This document shows positions 17,671 through 25,516 of a DNA stretch of 28,412 nucleotides, in pieces (position 1 is the first letter of the stretch; each line of letters opens with the position of its first letter). The DNA is taken from assembly GCA_036260665.1 (NCBI GenBank), contig DATAMF010000271.1, positions 1 to 28,412 on the forward strand, in the 5' to 3' direction. This stretch comes from DATAMF01 sp036260665 (GTDB lineage: Bacteria > Chloroflexota > Anaerolineae > Aggregatilineales > Aggregatilineaceae). The translations under genes and the position numbers were made by a program. The notes below the pieces were generated by a model that ran no database searches, was not told where the DNA came from, and saw only the letters and a program-made list of their open reading frames with translations.

Positions 17671-19032
17671 ATGCGAAAGGTCTACGTTGTTTCAGGGGGC
17701 GTGTCCAAATTTGCCAAAGCACGACCAGACAAAACATTTCAAGCGGTGATCAAGGAGGCTTATGATTATGCCATTTATGATCTTGGTCTGACCTTCCCGC
17801 AGTTCAGTGAATTAGTGGACGGTTCGGTAGCCTCGTATTTTTCGGATCACTTTACACGCCAATTGATGGCCGGAATTATGGCACAGGATTATTTAGGGCT
17901 TTGCCCCAAACCCTCACATCGTGTTGAAGGCGGTGGGGCAACGGGTGGTCTATGCTTTCAGGAAGCCTGGAAGAATATCGCAAGCGGACACATGGATATA
18001 TGCGTGGCCTATGGCTTCGAAACCATGAGCCATGTTAACACCTGGAAGGGGAATGAATTTATTGCTCTTGCCTCGGATGTCAGTTTTGATTATCCGGTGG
18101 GTGGTTTCTATTCCGGTTATTATGCGATGATGGTTACGCGCCACATGAAGGAATTTGGGACAACGGTAGAACAGTTGGCGCATGTCTCGGTGAAAAACCA
18201 TATCAACGCTTATCACAATCCTTATGCCCAAAAACGTAATCGTTACACCATCGAGGATGTGCGCAATGCGCCAATGGTGGCGTGGCCGCTTACCCGGCTG
18301 GATATATGTGTAATGAGTGACGGTGCAGCAGCCGTTATTTTTTGTTCTGAGGAAGGATTGGAAAAGCTGGAAAAAGCCAGCGGCAAACGGTATCCACGTG
18401 TCCTTGTTACAAGCATCGGGCGAGGTACAGATGCCATGCGAATGGCCGATCGACCACACCAATCGTTTGATGAGTTTATGAAACATAATGCGCTGCAAAT
18501 TGAGCGCGACAGCGACGATACCCGCGCATACTATAAAAATTTATGGGACAGAGGCTTCCGTTATCCGGGTGTGCACTCGTTCCGTGCCGGACGCATGGCA
18601 AGCAAACAAGCCTATGAGCGTGCCGGAATTGTCGATCCGCTCACCGAAATTGACTTTGTTGAACTGCACGACGCCTATACATCTTCGGAAATTCAGACTT
18701 ACGAGGATATGGGGTTATGCCGCTATGGTGAAGGTGGTCCCTTTGCGGTGAGTGGTAAAACATTTATGCCCGGCCTAGATTATGGACTGGACCTACCTGA
18801 TGTTCCCATTTGTCCGGTAAATCCTTCCGGTGGATTAATTGCATGCGGACATCCTGTTGGCGCAACCGGTTTGATGCAGGGCGTTTTTGCCCTGTGGCAG
18901 CTTCAAGGCACCATCGGCAAACATTTTAAGGATGATAAGTTGCAGCTTGCCAATCCAAAGCGCGGGTCGATTCACAGTCACGCTGGAACCGGCACATACG
19001 TAACAGTTTCGATCTTAGAGGCAGAGGCGTAG
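17671..19032 (+). CDS. Thiolase-like protein (SCP-x/Ltp type) lacking the nucleophilic Cys
   Basis: A 453-residue protein of the thiolase fold, in the non-decarboxylating SCP-x/lipid-transfer group. Seen: HRVEGGGATGGLCFQEAW around 83-100, SVKNHINAYHNPYAQ around 173-187, ELHDAYTSSE (His333), VNPSGGLIACGHPVGATG around 383-400 (His394), and the C-terminal SHAGTGTYVTVSILE. In classical members the first block reads E-N-A-C-A-T/S-G. Here residue 89, at the Cys position, is Gly; the nearest Cys is 95. That points away from ordinary thiolysis or Claisen chemistry and toward a retro-aldol or other CoA-ester reaction, as in Cys-less Ltp2-type aldolases, which also pair with DUF35 proteins (family knowledge; the link is inferred). 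TAGGAG lies 7 nt before ATG. The DUF35 gene follows after 2 bp. Confidence 0.85.
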   Translation: MRKVYVVSGGVSKFAKARPDKTFQAVIKEAYDYAIYDLGLTFPQFSELVDGSVASYFSDHFTRQLMAGIMAQDYLGLCPKPSHRVEGGGATGGLCFQEAWKNIASGHMDICVAYGFETMSHVNTWKGNEFIALASDVSFDYPVGGFYSGYYAMMVTRHMKEFGTTVEQLAHVSVKNHINAYHNPYAQKRNRYTIEDVRNAPMVAWPLTRLDICVMSDGAAAVIFCSEEGLEKLEKASGKRYPRVLVTSIGRGTDAMRMADRPHQSFDEFMKHNALQIERDSDDTRAYYKNLWDRGFRYPGVHSFRAGRMASKQAYERAGIVDPLTEIDFVELHDAYTSSEIQTYEDMGLCRYGEGGPFAVSGKTFMPGLDYGLDLPDVPICPVNPSGGLIACGHPVGATGLMQGVFALWQLQGTIGKHFKDDKLQLANPKRGSIHSHAGTGTYVTVSILEAEA

Positions 19033-19034
19033 TC

Positions 19035-19589
19035 ATGGCTGATAATAAATTACCGGGCAAAATGGAAGAAAACGACGAAGGGCAGGTTCTGTTTAATGTC
19101 CCCTTCCCGCATACACTCGATGAAGCGGCTCTACAATCCCTAAAAAATATGGGACCGATCATTCTCAAACACTCGTACCAGATCGCCTATATTCATTCCT
19201 ATGGACAGGATTCGCCGTTTTTCGCTGGGCTAACAAATGGTGTGTTTCTAGGCAATCGCGATCCTGAAACTGGCTATACCTATGCGACACCACGCGGCCA
19301 TGATATGACAACCGGCGCAGAAACAGAATGGGTTGTACTGCCAGATGAGGGTACGGTGCATGCTTTCACCGTTTGTTACTTCGGTTCTGAGGAATTTCTG
19401 CCACAGACACCATTTGTGTTGATTCTGGTCGATCTTGAAGGTGCTGACACTTTATTTTTGGCACGGTTAATTGGTGTTGATCCCAATAAACCCTCGCTTG
19501 ATTGGATCGGTATGAAGGTAAAAGCACGCTACTTGCGTAACAGTAAATTCAGGCCAACCGATGTGTACTTCGTTCCGGCAGGCGATTAG
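19035..19589 (+). CDS. DUF35 OB-fold protein with degenerate zinc ribbon
   Basis: A 184-residue protein of the DUF35 type: an N-terminal helical part (about 1-60), a rubredoxin-like zinc-ribbon segment (about 66-97), and an OB fold (about 98-180) with the EWVVLPDEGTVHAFTV strand and LARLIGVDP. In most members the ribbon has two CxxC pairs. Here the matching segment reads GNRDPETGYTYATPRGHDM and has no Cys at all; the only Cys in the protein is residue 114. DUF35 partners bind thiolase-fold enzymes and help bind or channel acyl-CoA, as in the archaeal thiolase/HMG-CoA synthase complex and the Ltp2-ChsH2 aldolase. It begins 2 bp after the thiolase-like gene and ends 3 bp before the dehydrogenase, so tight co-expression is expected. 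Confidence 0.82.
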   Translation: MADNKLPGKMEENDEGQVLFNVPFPHTLDEAALQSLKNMGPIILKHSYQIAYIHSYGQDSPFFAGLTNGVFLGNRDPETGYTYATPRGHDMTTGAETEWVVLPDEGTVHAFTVCYFGSEEFLPQTPFVLILVDLEGADTLFLARLIGVDPNKPSLDWIGMKVKARYLRNSKFRPTDVYFVPAGD

Positions 19590-19592
19590 GCC

Positions 19593-20735
19593 ATGGATTT
19601 TGCACTTAATGACGAACAACGGATGTATCAGGAAGCAGTACGAGCTTTCTGCGAACGTGAAATAAAACCCTATGCCGCCGAAGTAGACAAAACGGCCCAA
19701 TTACGGATGGATAGTGTCGCCAAGATGCCGGATCTCGGTTTGACCGGCTTGCAAGTGCCAGAGGAATATGGTGGTGCAAACCTCGATAGCATTAGCACGG
19801 CTATTGCGATGGAGGAGCTGGGACGGGTTTGCGGCTCTACGGGTTTAAGTGTTGAAGCGCATAACGAACTGTGCTGTATGCCGATTGTCAGATGGGGAAC
19901 TAGTGAACAAAAGGAGCAGTTCTTACCACACCTGACCAGCGGTAAGGTCTTGGGTAGTATTGCACTGACCGAACCCGGTTCCGGATCGGATTTGATGGGC
20001 ACACAGACGCGTGCTGTAAAAGACGGCGATTCATGGATCATCAACGGCAGTAAAGCCTGGATCACAAATGCCAGCCTTGCACCCGTAATTGTGACCCTTG
20101 TTAAAACCAGCCCGGCTGTCCACAGTAAAGCCTTTAGCATGATCCAGGTTGAAACCGATCGTGTAGGCTTGCATATTGCACCGCCGGAAAAGAAGATGGG
20201 GACCTCCGGTTCACCCGCCCATGCCCTCACCTTTGACAATGTACGTGTGCCGCTGAATAACCTGTTGGGTGAAGAGGGTCATGGTTTGCAGCAAACTCTT
20301 GCTACGCTGGATAGTGGCCGGATTGCTGTTGCCGCTCTCTGTGTAGGTCTGGCGCAAGCGGCGTTTGATGTATCTTTAGCCTATGCACAGGAACGGCGGT
20401 CATTCGGTCAGCGTCTTGCCGATCACCAGGCTATTCAATTCAAACTGGCAGATGCTGCAACCCAGATTGAGGCGGCACGGCTGTTGGTGTATCGCGCAGC
20501 ATGGGCTAAAGATCAGGGGGAGACTTATACTAAACTGGCATCCATGGCGAAAGTATTTGCCTCCGAAGCAGTTGAATATGTCGCTTTTGAAGCGATTCAG
20601 ATTTATGGGGGCTATGGCTACAGTCGTGAATTTCCGCTGGAGCGTATCTACCGTGATCAGCGGATTCTGTCAATTGGTGAAGGTACTAGCGAGATCAACC
20701 GTATGGTTATTGCTCGCCGTTTGTTAGCAGGATAA
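19593..20735 (+). CDS. Acyl-CoA dehydrogenase (FAD)
   Basis: A 380-residue acyl-CoA dehydrogenase of normal length that makes the alpha,beta double bond in an acyl-CoA and passes electrons to ETF. Domains: N-terminal helices (1-115), beta domain (about 116-225) with ALTEPGSGSD and the WIINGSKAWITNA block, and C-terminal helices (about 230-378) with RRSFGQRLADHQAIQ, QIYGGYGYSREFPLERIYRD and GEGTSEINR, where Glu363 is at the catalytic-base position of the short/medium-chain group. It starts 3 bp after the DUF35 stop, last in the operon. The substrate class cannot be told; the context suggests it acts before or after the thiolase/DUF35 step on the acid activated by the ligase. Confidence 0.92.
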   Translation: MDFALNDEQRMYQEAVRAFCEREIKPYAAEVDKTAQLRMDSVAKMPDLGLTGLQVPEEYGGANLDSISTAIAMEELGRVCGSTGLSVEAHNELCCMPIVRWGTSEQKEQFLPHLTSGKVLGSIALTEPGSGSDLMGTQTRAVKDGDSWIINGSKAWITNASLAPVIVTLVKTSPAVHSKAFSMIQVETDRVGLHIAPPEKKMGTSGSPAHALTFDNVRVPLNNLLGEEGHGLQQTLATLDSGRIAVAALCVGLAQAAFDVSLAYAQERRSFGQRLADHQAIQFKLADAATQIEAARLLVYRAAWAKDQGETYTKLASMAKVFASEAVEYVAFEAIQIYGGYGYSREFPLERIYRDQRILSIGEGTSEINRMVIARRLLAG

Positions 20736-20864
20736 ATAGTGCCATCATCTTTCTGTATGAGCCAACGTATTTGTTGCATAAATAACCCTCTTTTCTTTAT
20801 AAATTAAGCAAGGTTCACTATACCGACCGCGGACCATCTTTCTTTCGATTCTCAGCGCCTTGTT

Positions 20865-22544
20865 TTAACCACCGAGAATGAACACGGCTGAATCGTAATT
20901 ATCACTCCAGTCGGGATCGGTCTCTCCAATCGACTGGACTTGAATATTATTCGTGATCGAATTGCCAACTGTTCCCGAAGTAACAGTGCCTGTAATCTGC
21001 AAGGTCGCGCTGCTTCCGCTGGCTACATTGCCGACAAACCAGATTCCTGTACCGGGTGTATAGGTTCCCTGACTGACCGAGCTGCCCACGTACGATACTT
21101 CCCCAGGGAAGAGATCAATAAGCTGCAAGCTGGTAGCATTATTGGATCCGGTATTAGAAACAGTCACTAAATATTGAACCGTGTCTCCCACTGAATGGGA
21201 AGTACTATCCACCGTTTTATGCACGGTTATACTCACTTGCCCCGGCGGCATCACGGTCACGCCAATTGTGGCTGTTGCTGTGGGTGTATTGGTTGGTGTA
21301 TTCGTCGGTGTATCGGTCGGCGTTGGCGTGTTCGTTGGAGTATCGGTTGGCGTTGGGGTATCGGTCGGCGTTAGCGTGCCCGTCGGCGTATCTGAGGGCG
21401 TAAATGTAAAGGTGGGTGTATTCGTCGCCGTCCAGGTGCTGGTCGGTGTTGGTGTATTCGTTGGGGTATCAGTCGGCGTCGGCGTGTCCGTTGGAGTATC
21501 GGTTGGCGCTGGGGTATCGGTCGGCGTTAACGTACCCGTCGGTGTATCTGAGGGCGTAAATGTAAAGGTGGGTGTATTCGTCGTCGTCCAGGTGCTGGTC
21601 GGTGTGTAGGTGGGCGTCCACGTAGTGGTGTTCGACAGAGTCGACGTGCGTGTGGGCGTATAGGATGGTGTCAGGCTGATGACAGGTGGATTTGTCGGTG
21701 TGGTTGTAGGCACCACCACCGGCAGCACCGTGATCAGCGCCGAAGTGGAGTTCGAGCCGCCAGGGCCAATCACGGTCAGGCTTACCCAATAAGAGCCGGG
21801 GGTCCAATAGGTATACAGTGGATTCACCGCTGCACTCGACCCGACACCGTCGCCAAAATTCCAGTTAGTTTGGGTAATCCACCCTGTAGAAATACTCCCA
21901 AAGGCCACAGTCAGTGGCGCTGTACCCGTCGTAGGATTGACCCAGAAGACCGCTACAGGCGGCGCAGCAGTCGCCGTCTGCGATGGAGTAAAGCTGGGCG
22001 AAAGTGTAATGCCAGGAATCGGCGTCGGTATCATAGTAGCAGTCGATGTAAACGTCAATGTGGCGGTATTGGTCCCGGTTGCGGTCGATATGACGGTGTT
22101 GGTCATTGTTGCAGTCGATGTGTTCGTTACTGTCGCCGTGTTGGTAACTGTTGCAGACGAAGTGCTCGTTACTGTGGGACTCACGGTGGCTACTGAAGTC
22201 GAGTTTTTAGTCGATTCACGGGAAGGTGTCACTGATGGCACTACCGCTGACGGCGTTTGGCTGAAAGCCATTGGCACTAGGGTGCGCTCGGATTCCGGCA
22301 GAGCCATCTGCTGATCGATGTATACCGCTGTAACTAATCGTTCGTCTACTGGCTGGAACGGCCCCCATGGCCACGCGCCGTAATTCGCTGTTACAAAGGG
22401 AGCAATGGTCCGGTCCAACCGACCTGGGGCAACAGCCATCAAGCCCAACTGAGCCGAACAGAATATAACGGTCAGCAGCAGCGATAGCAGCAGCAGCAAG
22501 ATAATAATACGCCGTCCGCCAGTACGATTTTTAGCCATGACCAT
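20865..22544 (-). CDS. Membrane-anchored PKD/DUF11 surface protein with Thr-Pro repeats
   Basis: A 559-residue protein with a short basic N terminus and one hydrophobic segment (about 11-32, signal anchor; VIFCS is not a good lipobox). The outside part has an unknown domain (35-95), a Ser/Thr-rich linker (97-190, many TNTAT-type repeats), a PKD domain (about 195-275: NPTTGTAPLTVAF, WNFGDG, YTYWTPGSYWVSLTV), a Thr-Pro linker (278-440) with TPTDTPTNTP motifs, and a C-terminal DUF11 domain (440-559: VSITVHKTVDSTSHSVGDTVQY). Such proteins are exported stalk-like surface proteins; the linkers are probably extended and could be O-glycosylated. Its ATG at 22544 lies inside the 3' end of the kinase gene (14-bp overlap; a second ATG at 22538), so it is probably translated by coupling. 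Function unknown: adhesion or extracellular sensing are possible. Confidence 0.85.
   Translation of the reverse strand: MVMAKNRTGGRRIIILLLLLSLLLTVIFCSAQLGLMAVAPGRLDRTIAPFVTANYGAWPWGPFQPVDERLVTAVYIDQQMALPESERTLVPMAFSQTPSAVVPSVTPSRESTKNSTSVATVSPTVTSTSSATVTNTATVTNTSTATMTNTVISTATGTNTATLTFTSTATMIPTPIPGITLSPSFTPSQTATAAPPVAVFWVNPTTGTAPLTVAFGSISTGWITQTNWNFGDGVGSSAAVNPLYTYWTPGSYWVSLTVIGPGGSNSTSALITVLPVVVPTTTPTNPPVISLTPSYTPTRTSTLSNTTTWTPTYTPTSTWTTTNTPTFTFTPSDTPTGTLTPTDTPAPTDTPTDTPTPTDTPTNTPTPTSTWTATNTPTFTFTPSDTPTGTLTPTDTPTPTDTPTNTPTPTDTPTNTPTNTPTATATIGVTVMPPGQVSITVHKTVDSTSHSVGDTVQYLVTVSNTGSNNATSLQLIDLFPGEVSYVGSSVSQGTYTPGTGIWFVGNVASGSSATLQITGTVTSGTVGNSITNNIQVQSIGETDPDWSDNYDSAVFILGG
21294..21605. repeat. 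Two 156-bp tandem units in the Thr-Pro linker
   Basis: Units 21294-21449 and 21450-21605 are nearly identical; for instance GTCCAGGTGCTGGTCGGTGT recurs at 21430 and 21586. The period of 156 bp is 52 codons, so the duplication is in frame and covers residues about 314-365 and 366-417. Each unit is itself made of 12- to 18-bp sub-repeats coding TPTDTP. This is a likely length-variable tract. Confidence 0.85.
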
Positions 22545-24696
22545 CCACAGGTAGGGCTACAGTCACCACCGTACCATAATTGACTTTGCTTTCGAGCAAA
22601 ATGCTCCCATGATGCGCTTCGACAATATGTTTGGACAGGTACAGGCCCAAACCCAGTCCACGTGCATCGGTTGGGCCCGCGTCTGCTGAACGCCCGCGAT
22701 ACATCCGGTCAAATACGCGCTCGACCTCATCCGGCGCGATGCCCGTCCCCGAATCCGTCACATAGATGGTTGCTTTACTATCCTGGATCGACCCATACAC
22801 TTCGACAGAGCCGCCGGGAAGCGTGTAACTCCACGCATTCCTGATCAGGTGCTCAAACACCTGTCCCAGGTAATGCTCATCCCCTTCGATCCATATATCA
22901 TCGGATGGCAGGGTGAGGTCCAGGCTGAGATTCCGTTGGGCGCTGGCGTCCTGCCAATCACGAACTGTTTTTCGAAGCAGAATACTCAGATTGAATTGAC
23001 TGTGGCTGACAGAGAAGCGGTTAGAAATGATAGCGCTAACGTCAATGACCTGATTGATCATACGCTCAAGCGAGGAGAGACTCTCTGTGGCCTTGCTGAC
23101 ATAACTGCCTCCCGCTTCGCTGAGCCGCTGTCCTTCCAACATCCCCACCAGATCGACATACCCTCGTGCGGCAGTGAGCGGAGTGCGCAGTTCGTGGGAC
23201 ATTTGCAGAATGAGCTGATCCTTGAGTTCTTCACTTTGAATCAGCGCGGTGATATCGTGAAACACGATCACGTGCCCAAGCAGTGTATTGTCCCTTAACA
23301 GGACAGGAGTTGCCAGTACATTAAAATAGCAATTGTCCAGCGTAAACATACGCGGTTCCGCTAACAATTCGGCATGCAGGCAAAGCTGTTTGAAGCTCTC
23401 GTAGATACGCGGTGCGGTTTCAAGTGTCTCTAGCAGACGGGTTGCACTCTCATTTTTGAGGATGATGCGCCCCTTTGGGTTTATCACCAGCACCGCGTCA
23501 CCAATACTACTTAACACAGCCTCGCGACGAGCGGTTTCTTCCAACTGCTGCAAGTACAAGGATTCAACCTGGGCGTTTCGCTCCACGAGTTGATTCGTCA
23601 TGTGATCAAATGAGGTTGCTAGTTCGCCCAGCTCGTCAGGTGTGTGCAGTCCTACCCGTTTGCTGAGATCACCGCCACGTATAGCGCGTGTCGTATCCAC
23701 AAGCCGTCTAATGGGTCCCGTGATGGTGTGCGCTGCCACCAGACCCAATAGCGCCACCGTCACAAACAATACAGCAAATAACAAACTCAGCCTATCGCGG
23801 CTCGTGCTGATACGCTCAACAATATAATTCGTGGGAAGTCCAACGCCGATGAGTCCGATCTGTTGGCTGCGAAGCCGGAGCGGGCTGTACAAAATCTGAT
23901 AAGGAGTTCCCCCAAGCGCCACTTTGTCCACCGGGCTTGTATAATGCATCTGGACGCTCAGTTCGCCCATATGGGCCTGAGAAACCGCCAGACTGACGTC
24001 GGTACCGGGAAAAGTATGACCTAAAACCTGACCAGTGGAGTCTAAAAATACAATCGAGGAAACGGCCTGACTGCTGACAATGGTGGCGAGATTATCCACA
24101 TCCATACCAACACTGATCCCACCAACGACACCCCCATCGGCCCCGCGCACAGGAGCCACAATATAAAAATAGATTTGGTCAGAGGTGCGAACCAGTTCAG
24201 CAAATTTGTCGCCCTGCGCATCCGAGTCCAACAGTAGCGCCTGCCCAACGCTCATCCAGCCGGAAACATCCGGCGGGGTAACATCTTCATAGTTTGAATC
24301 CTTCTTCGTCAAATTCAGGATTCCCTGCCCTGTGCGATTAAACACAATGACATCATCGAGATGGGCATTGATGGTGATGGGGCGTAACCAGCGGACTAGA
24401 TCGTCGATATTCTGGGTTTCAATCGCTTCCGGGACTCCATTGGTATAAACCATGAGACGCAGTGCGGATAAAAGTTCTTCTTCGACCATCACCACACTGT
24501 TATTCGCGGCCTGGGAACTTTCCATTAATTGATTACTGAATCGTTCTTGCAGGCTACCAGCGACCAATTGAGTCACGATGTAGACGCCGATGCCCGCGAT
24601 TACAACAATGGTGACAAGGAAGGGGGCCGTGACACGCGCATTGATTCCTGGATAAAACCGGCGCAGCAAATGCCGTTCTTGGGTTTTGCTTACCAT
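22531..24696 (-). CDS. Membrane sensor histidine kinase (Cache-like, HAMP, PAS, HisKA, HATPase)
   Basis: A kinase of about 721 residues. Numbered from the GTG at 24723 (730 residues): TM1 33-55, an extracytoplasmic Cache-like sensor (about 58-305, with YFYIVAPVRGADGGVVGGISVGMD), TM2 311-333, HAMP 334-386, PAS 398-495 (SSIGDAVLVINPKGRIILKN), HisKA 501-565 with phospho-acceptor His510 in MSHELRTPL, and HATPase 615-728 with N box EHLIRNAW, DSGTGIAPDE and GLGLGLYLSKHIV. It autophosphorylates and passes phosphate to a response regulator, probably the divergent one at 24859. ATG 24696 is preferred since GGAAGGG lies 9 nt upstream; the GTG adds nine residues. The surface-protein gene overlaps its end, so the two are co-expressed and may sense together. 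The ligand is unknown. Confidence 0.92.
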   Translation of the reverse strand: MVSKTQERHLLRRFYPGINARVTAPFLVTIVVIAGIGVYIVTQLVAGSLQERFSNQLMESSQAANNSVVMVEEELLSALRLMVYTNGVPEAIETQNIDDLVRWLRPITINAHLDDVIVFNRTGQGILNLTKKDSNYEDVTPPDVSGWMSVGQALLLDSDAQGDKFAELVRTSDQIYFYIVAPVRGADGGVVGGISVGMDVDNLATIVSSQAVSSIVFLDSTGQVLGHTFPGTDVSLAVSQAHMGELSVQMHYTSPVDKVALGGTPYQILYSPLRLRSQQIGLIGVGLPTNYIVERISTSRDRLSLLFAVLFVTVALLGLVAAHTITGPIRRLVDTTRAIRGGDLSKRVGLHTPDELGELATSFDHMTNQLVERNAQVESLYLQQLEETARREAVLSSIGDAVLVINPKGRIILKNESATRLLETLETAPRIYESFKQLCLHAELLAEPRMFTLDNCYFNVLATPVLLRDNTLLGHVIVFHDITALIQSEELKDQLILQMSHELRTPLTAARGYVDLVGMLEGQRLSEAGGSYVSKATESLSSLERMINQVIDVSAIISNRFSVSHSQFNLSILLRKTVRDWQDASAQRNLSLDLTLPSDDIWIEGDEHYLGQVFEHLIRNAWSYTLPGGSVEVYGSIQDSKATIYVTDSGTGIAPDEVERVFDRMYRGRSADAGPTDARGLGLGLYLSKHIVEAHHGSILLESKVNYGTVVTVALPVDGHG

Positions 24697-24723
24697 TCCC
24701 CTATGCCCTTCCAAAATCCCCAC

Positions 24724-24858
24724 TATTGTAAGTTAATGGATTACAAAAATTAACGTTAAATATAATCCACAAGGAAATATACTTGCTGTGACACACTATA
24801 TACCATTATACTAGAATAGAGCGTCTGACAATAAGACAATTAGGGGATACAACAACAT
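24724..24858. promoter_or_regulatory. Divergent promoter region between kinase and response regulator
   Basis: AT-rich 135 bp. For the plus strand, TTGCTG (24783-24788) and TATACT (24807-24812) with an 18-bp spacer are a plausible -35/-10 pair, and AGGGGA (24842-24847) is the ribosome-binding site 11 nt before ATG 24859. A 10-bp palindrome TTAACGTTAA near 24750 lies on the kinase side, where a regulator could bind to control both genes. A promoter for the kinase was not clear. Confidence 0.45.
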
Positions 24859-25380
24859 ATGAATGTGCTCCATCTGGAAGATGATGGTCCTCTACGGGAA
24901 ATCCTAGCGGTAGCTTTAAGAGCAGTAGAACCGCAATGCGATTTACATCAGTTTACTCATAGTGATGATGCGGTTTCGTATGTTTCCTCGCACGTCCAAG
25001 AAATCGATCTGTTTATTCTCGACATTCGTGTCCCTGGGTCGATGAATGGATTGGATGTGGCTCAGAAAGTTCGAGAAATTGGCTGTTCTGGAACGGTGGT
25101 GCTGACCTCAGCCTACCAAACTCCGGAACGAACTCTGCTACAAGGATTAAAAGCAGAATGGTATCCGAAACCCTGGCATATCGCGGAAACATGTGTCAAG
25201 CTGATGGATATTGTGCGAAAGAAGCAAGCAAGCGCTAAAGAAGCTCTGACCTCTCCTCCCCCGCCCATAACTGAGAGTGTTTCCAATCCGGTCGTGCCAC
25301 CAAGCGAAGCTGTCGTCAAAACGCTGGCTCCAGCCCAACCGGAGACATCAGCGAAGGAAGACAATACGCCGAAAACATAA
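24859..25380 (+). CDS. Single-domain response regulator with Pro-rich tail
   Basis: A 173-residue protein with one CheY-like receiver domain (1-122): the acidic pair in LEDD at 8-9, phospho-acceptor Asp55 in LFILDIRVPG, Thr83 in VVLTSA, and Lys104 in WYPKPW. The remaining 50 residues are rich in Pro, Ser, Thr and Ala with no DNA-binding or enzyme domain, so output is probably by protein contact or phosphotransfer. It is divergent from the kinase at 24696, its likely partner. Length is more than a bare CheY (about 120) only because of the tail. Confidence 0.88.
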   Translation: MNVLHLEDDGPLREILAVALRAVEPQCDLHQFTHSDDAVSYVSSHVQEIDLFILDIRVPGSMNGLDVAQKVREIGCSGTVVLTSAYQTPERTLLQGLKAEWYPKPWHIAETCVKLMDIVRKKQASAKEALTSPPPPITESVSNPVVPPSEAVVKTLAPAQPETSAKEDNTPKT

Positions 25381-25516
25381 CAAATGCAGCCGATAAGGTT
25401 GAAAAATTCATAGCCTAAGCGAGAAGATGGGGGTACCTGTGGGGGTCAGTTAAGTGGTCCGGACCGATTTTCCCCGTAAGACTGGTATACAAGCCACTTC
25501 AAAAGGATGGAATCCC

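Noticed and set aside
17950..18498. Minus-strand open frame of 182 codons inside the thiolase-like gene
   Set aside because: It is antisense to a well-conserved protein, with no ribosome-binding site and no family similarity.
21290..21610. Possible CRISPR-like repeats
   Set aside because: The repeats are contiguous, multiples of 3 and code for Thr-Pro units in a full-length protein; there are no unique spacers.
21181..22314. Plus-strand frames coding Gly-Val repeats
   Set aside because: They are the antisense of the Thr-Pro repeats in the surface protein; the repeated codons leave the opposite strand open.
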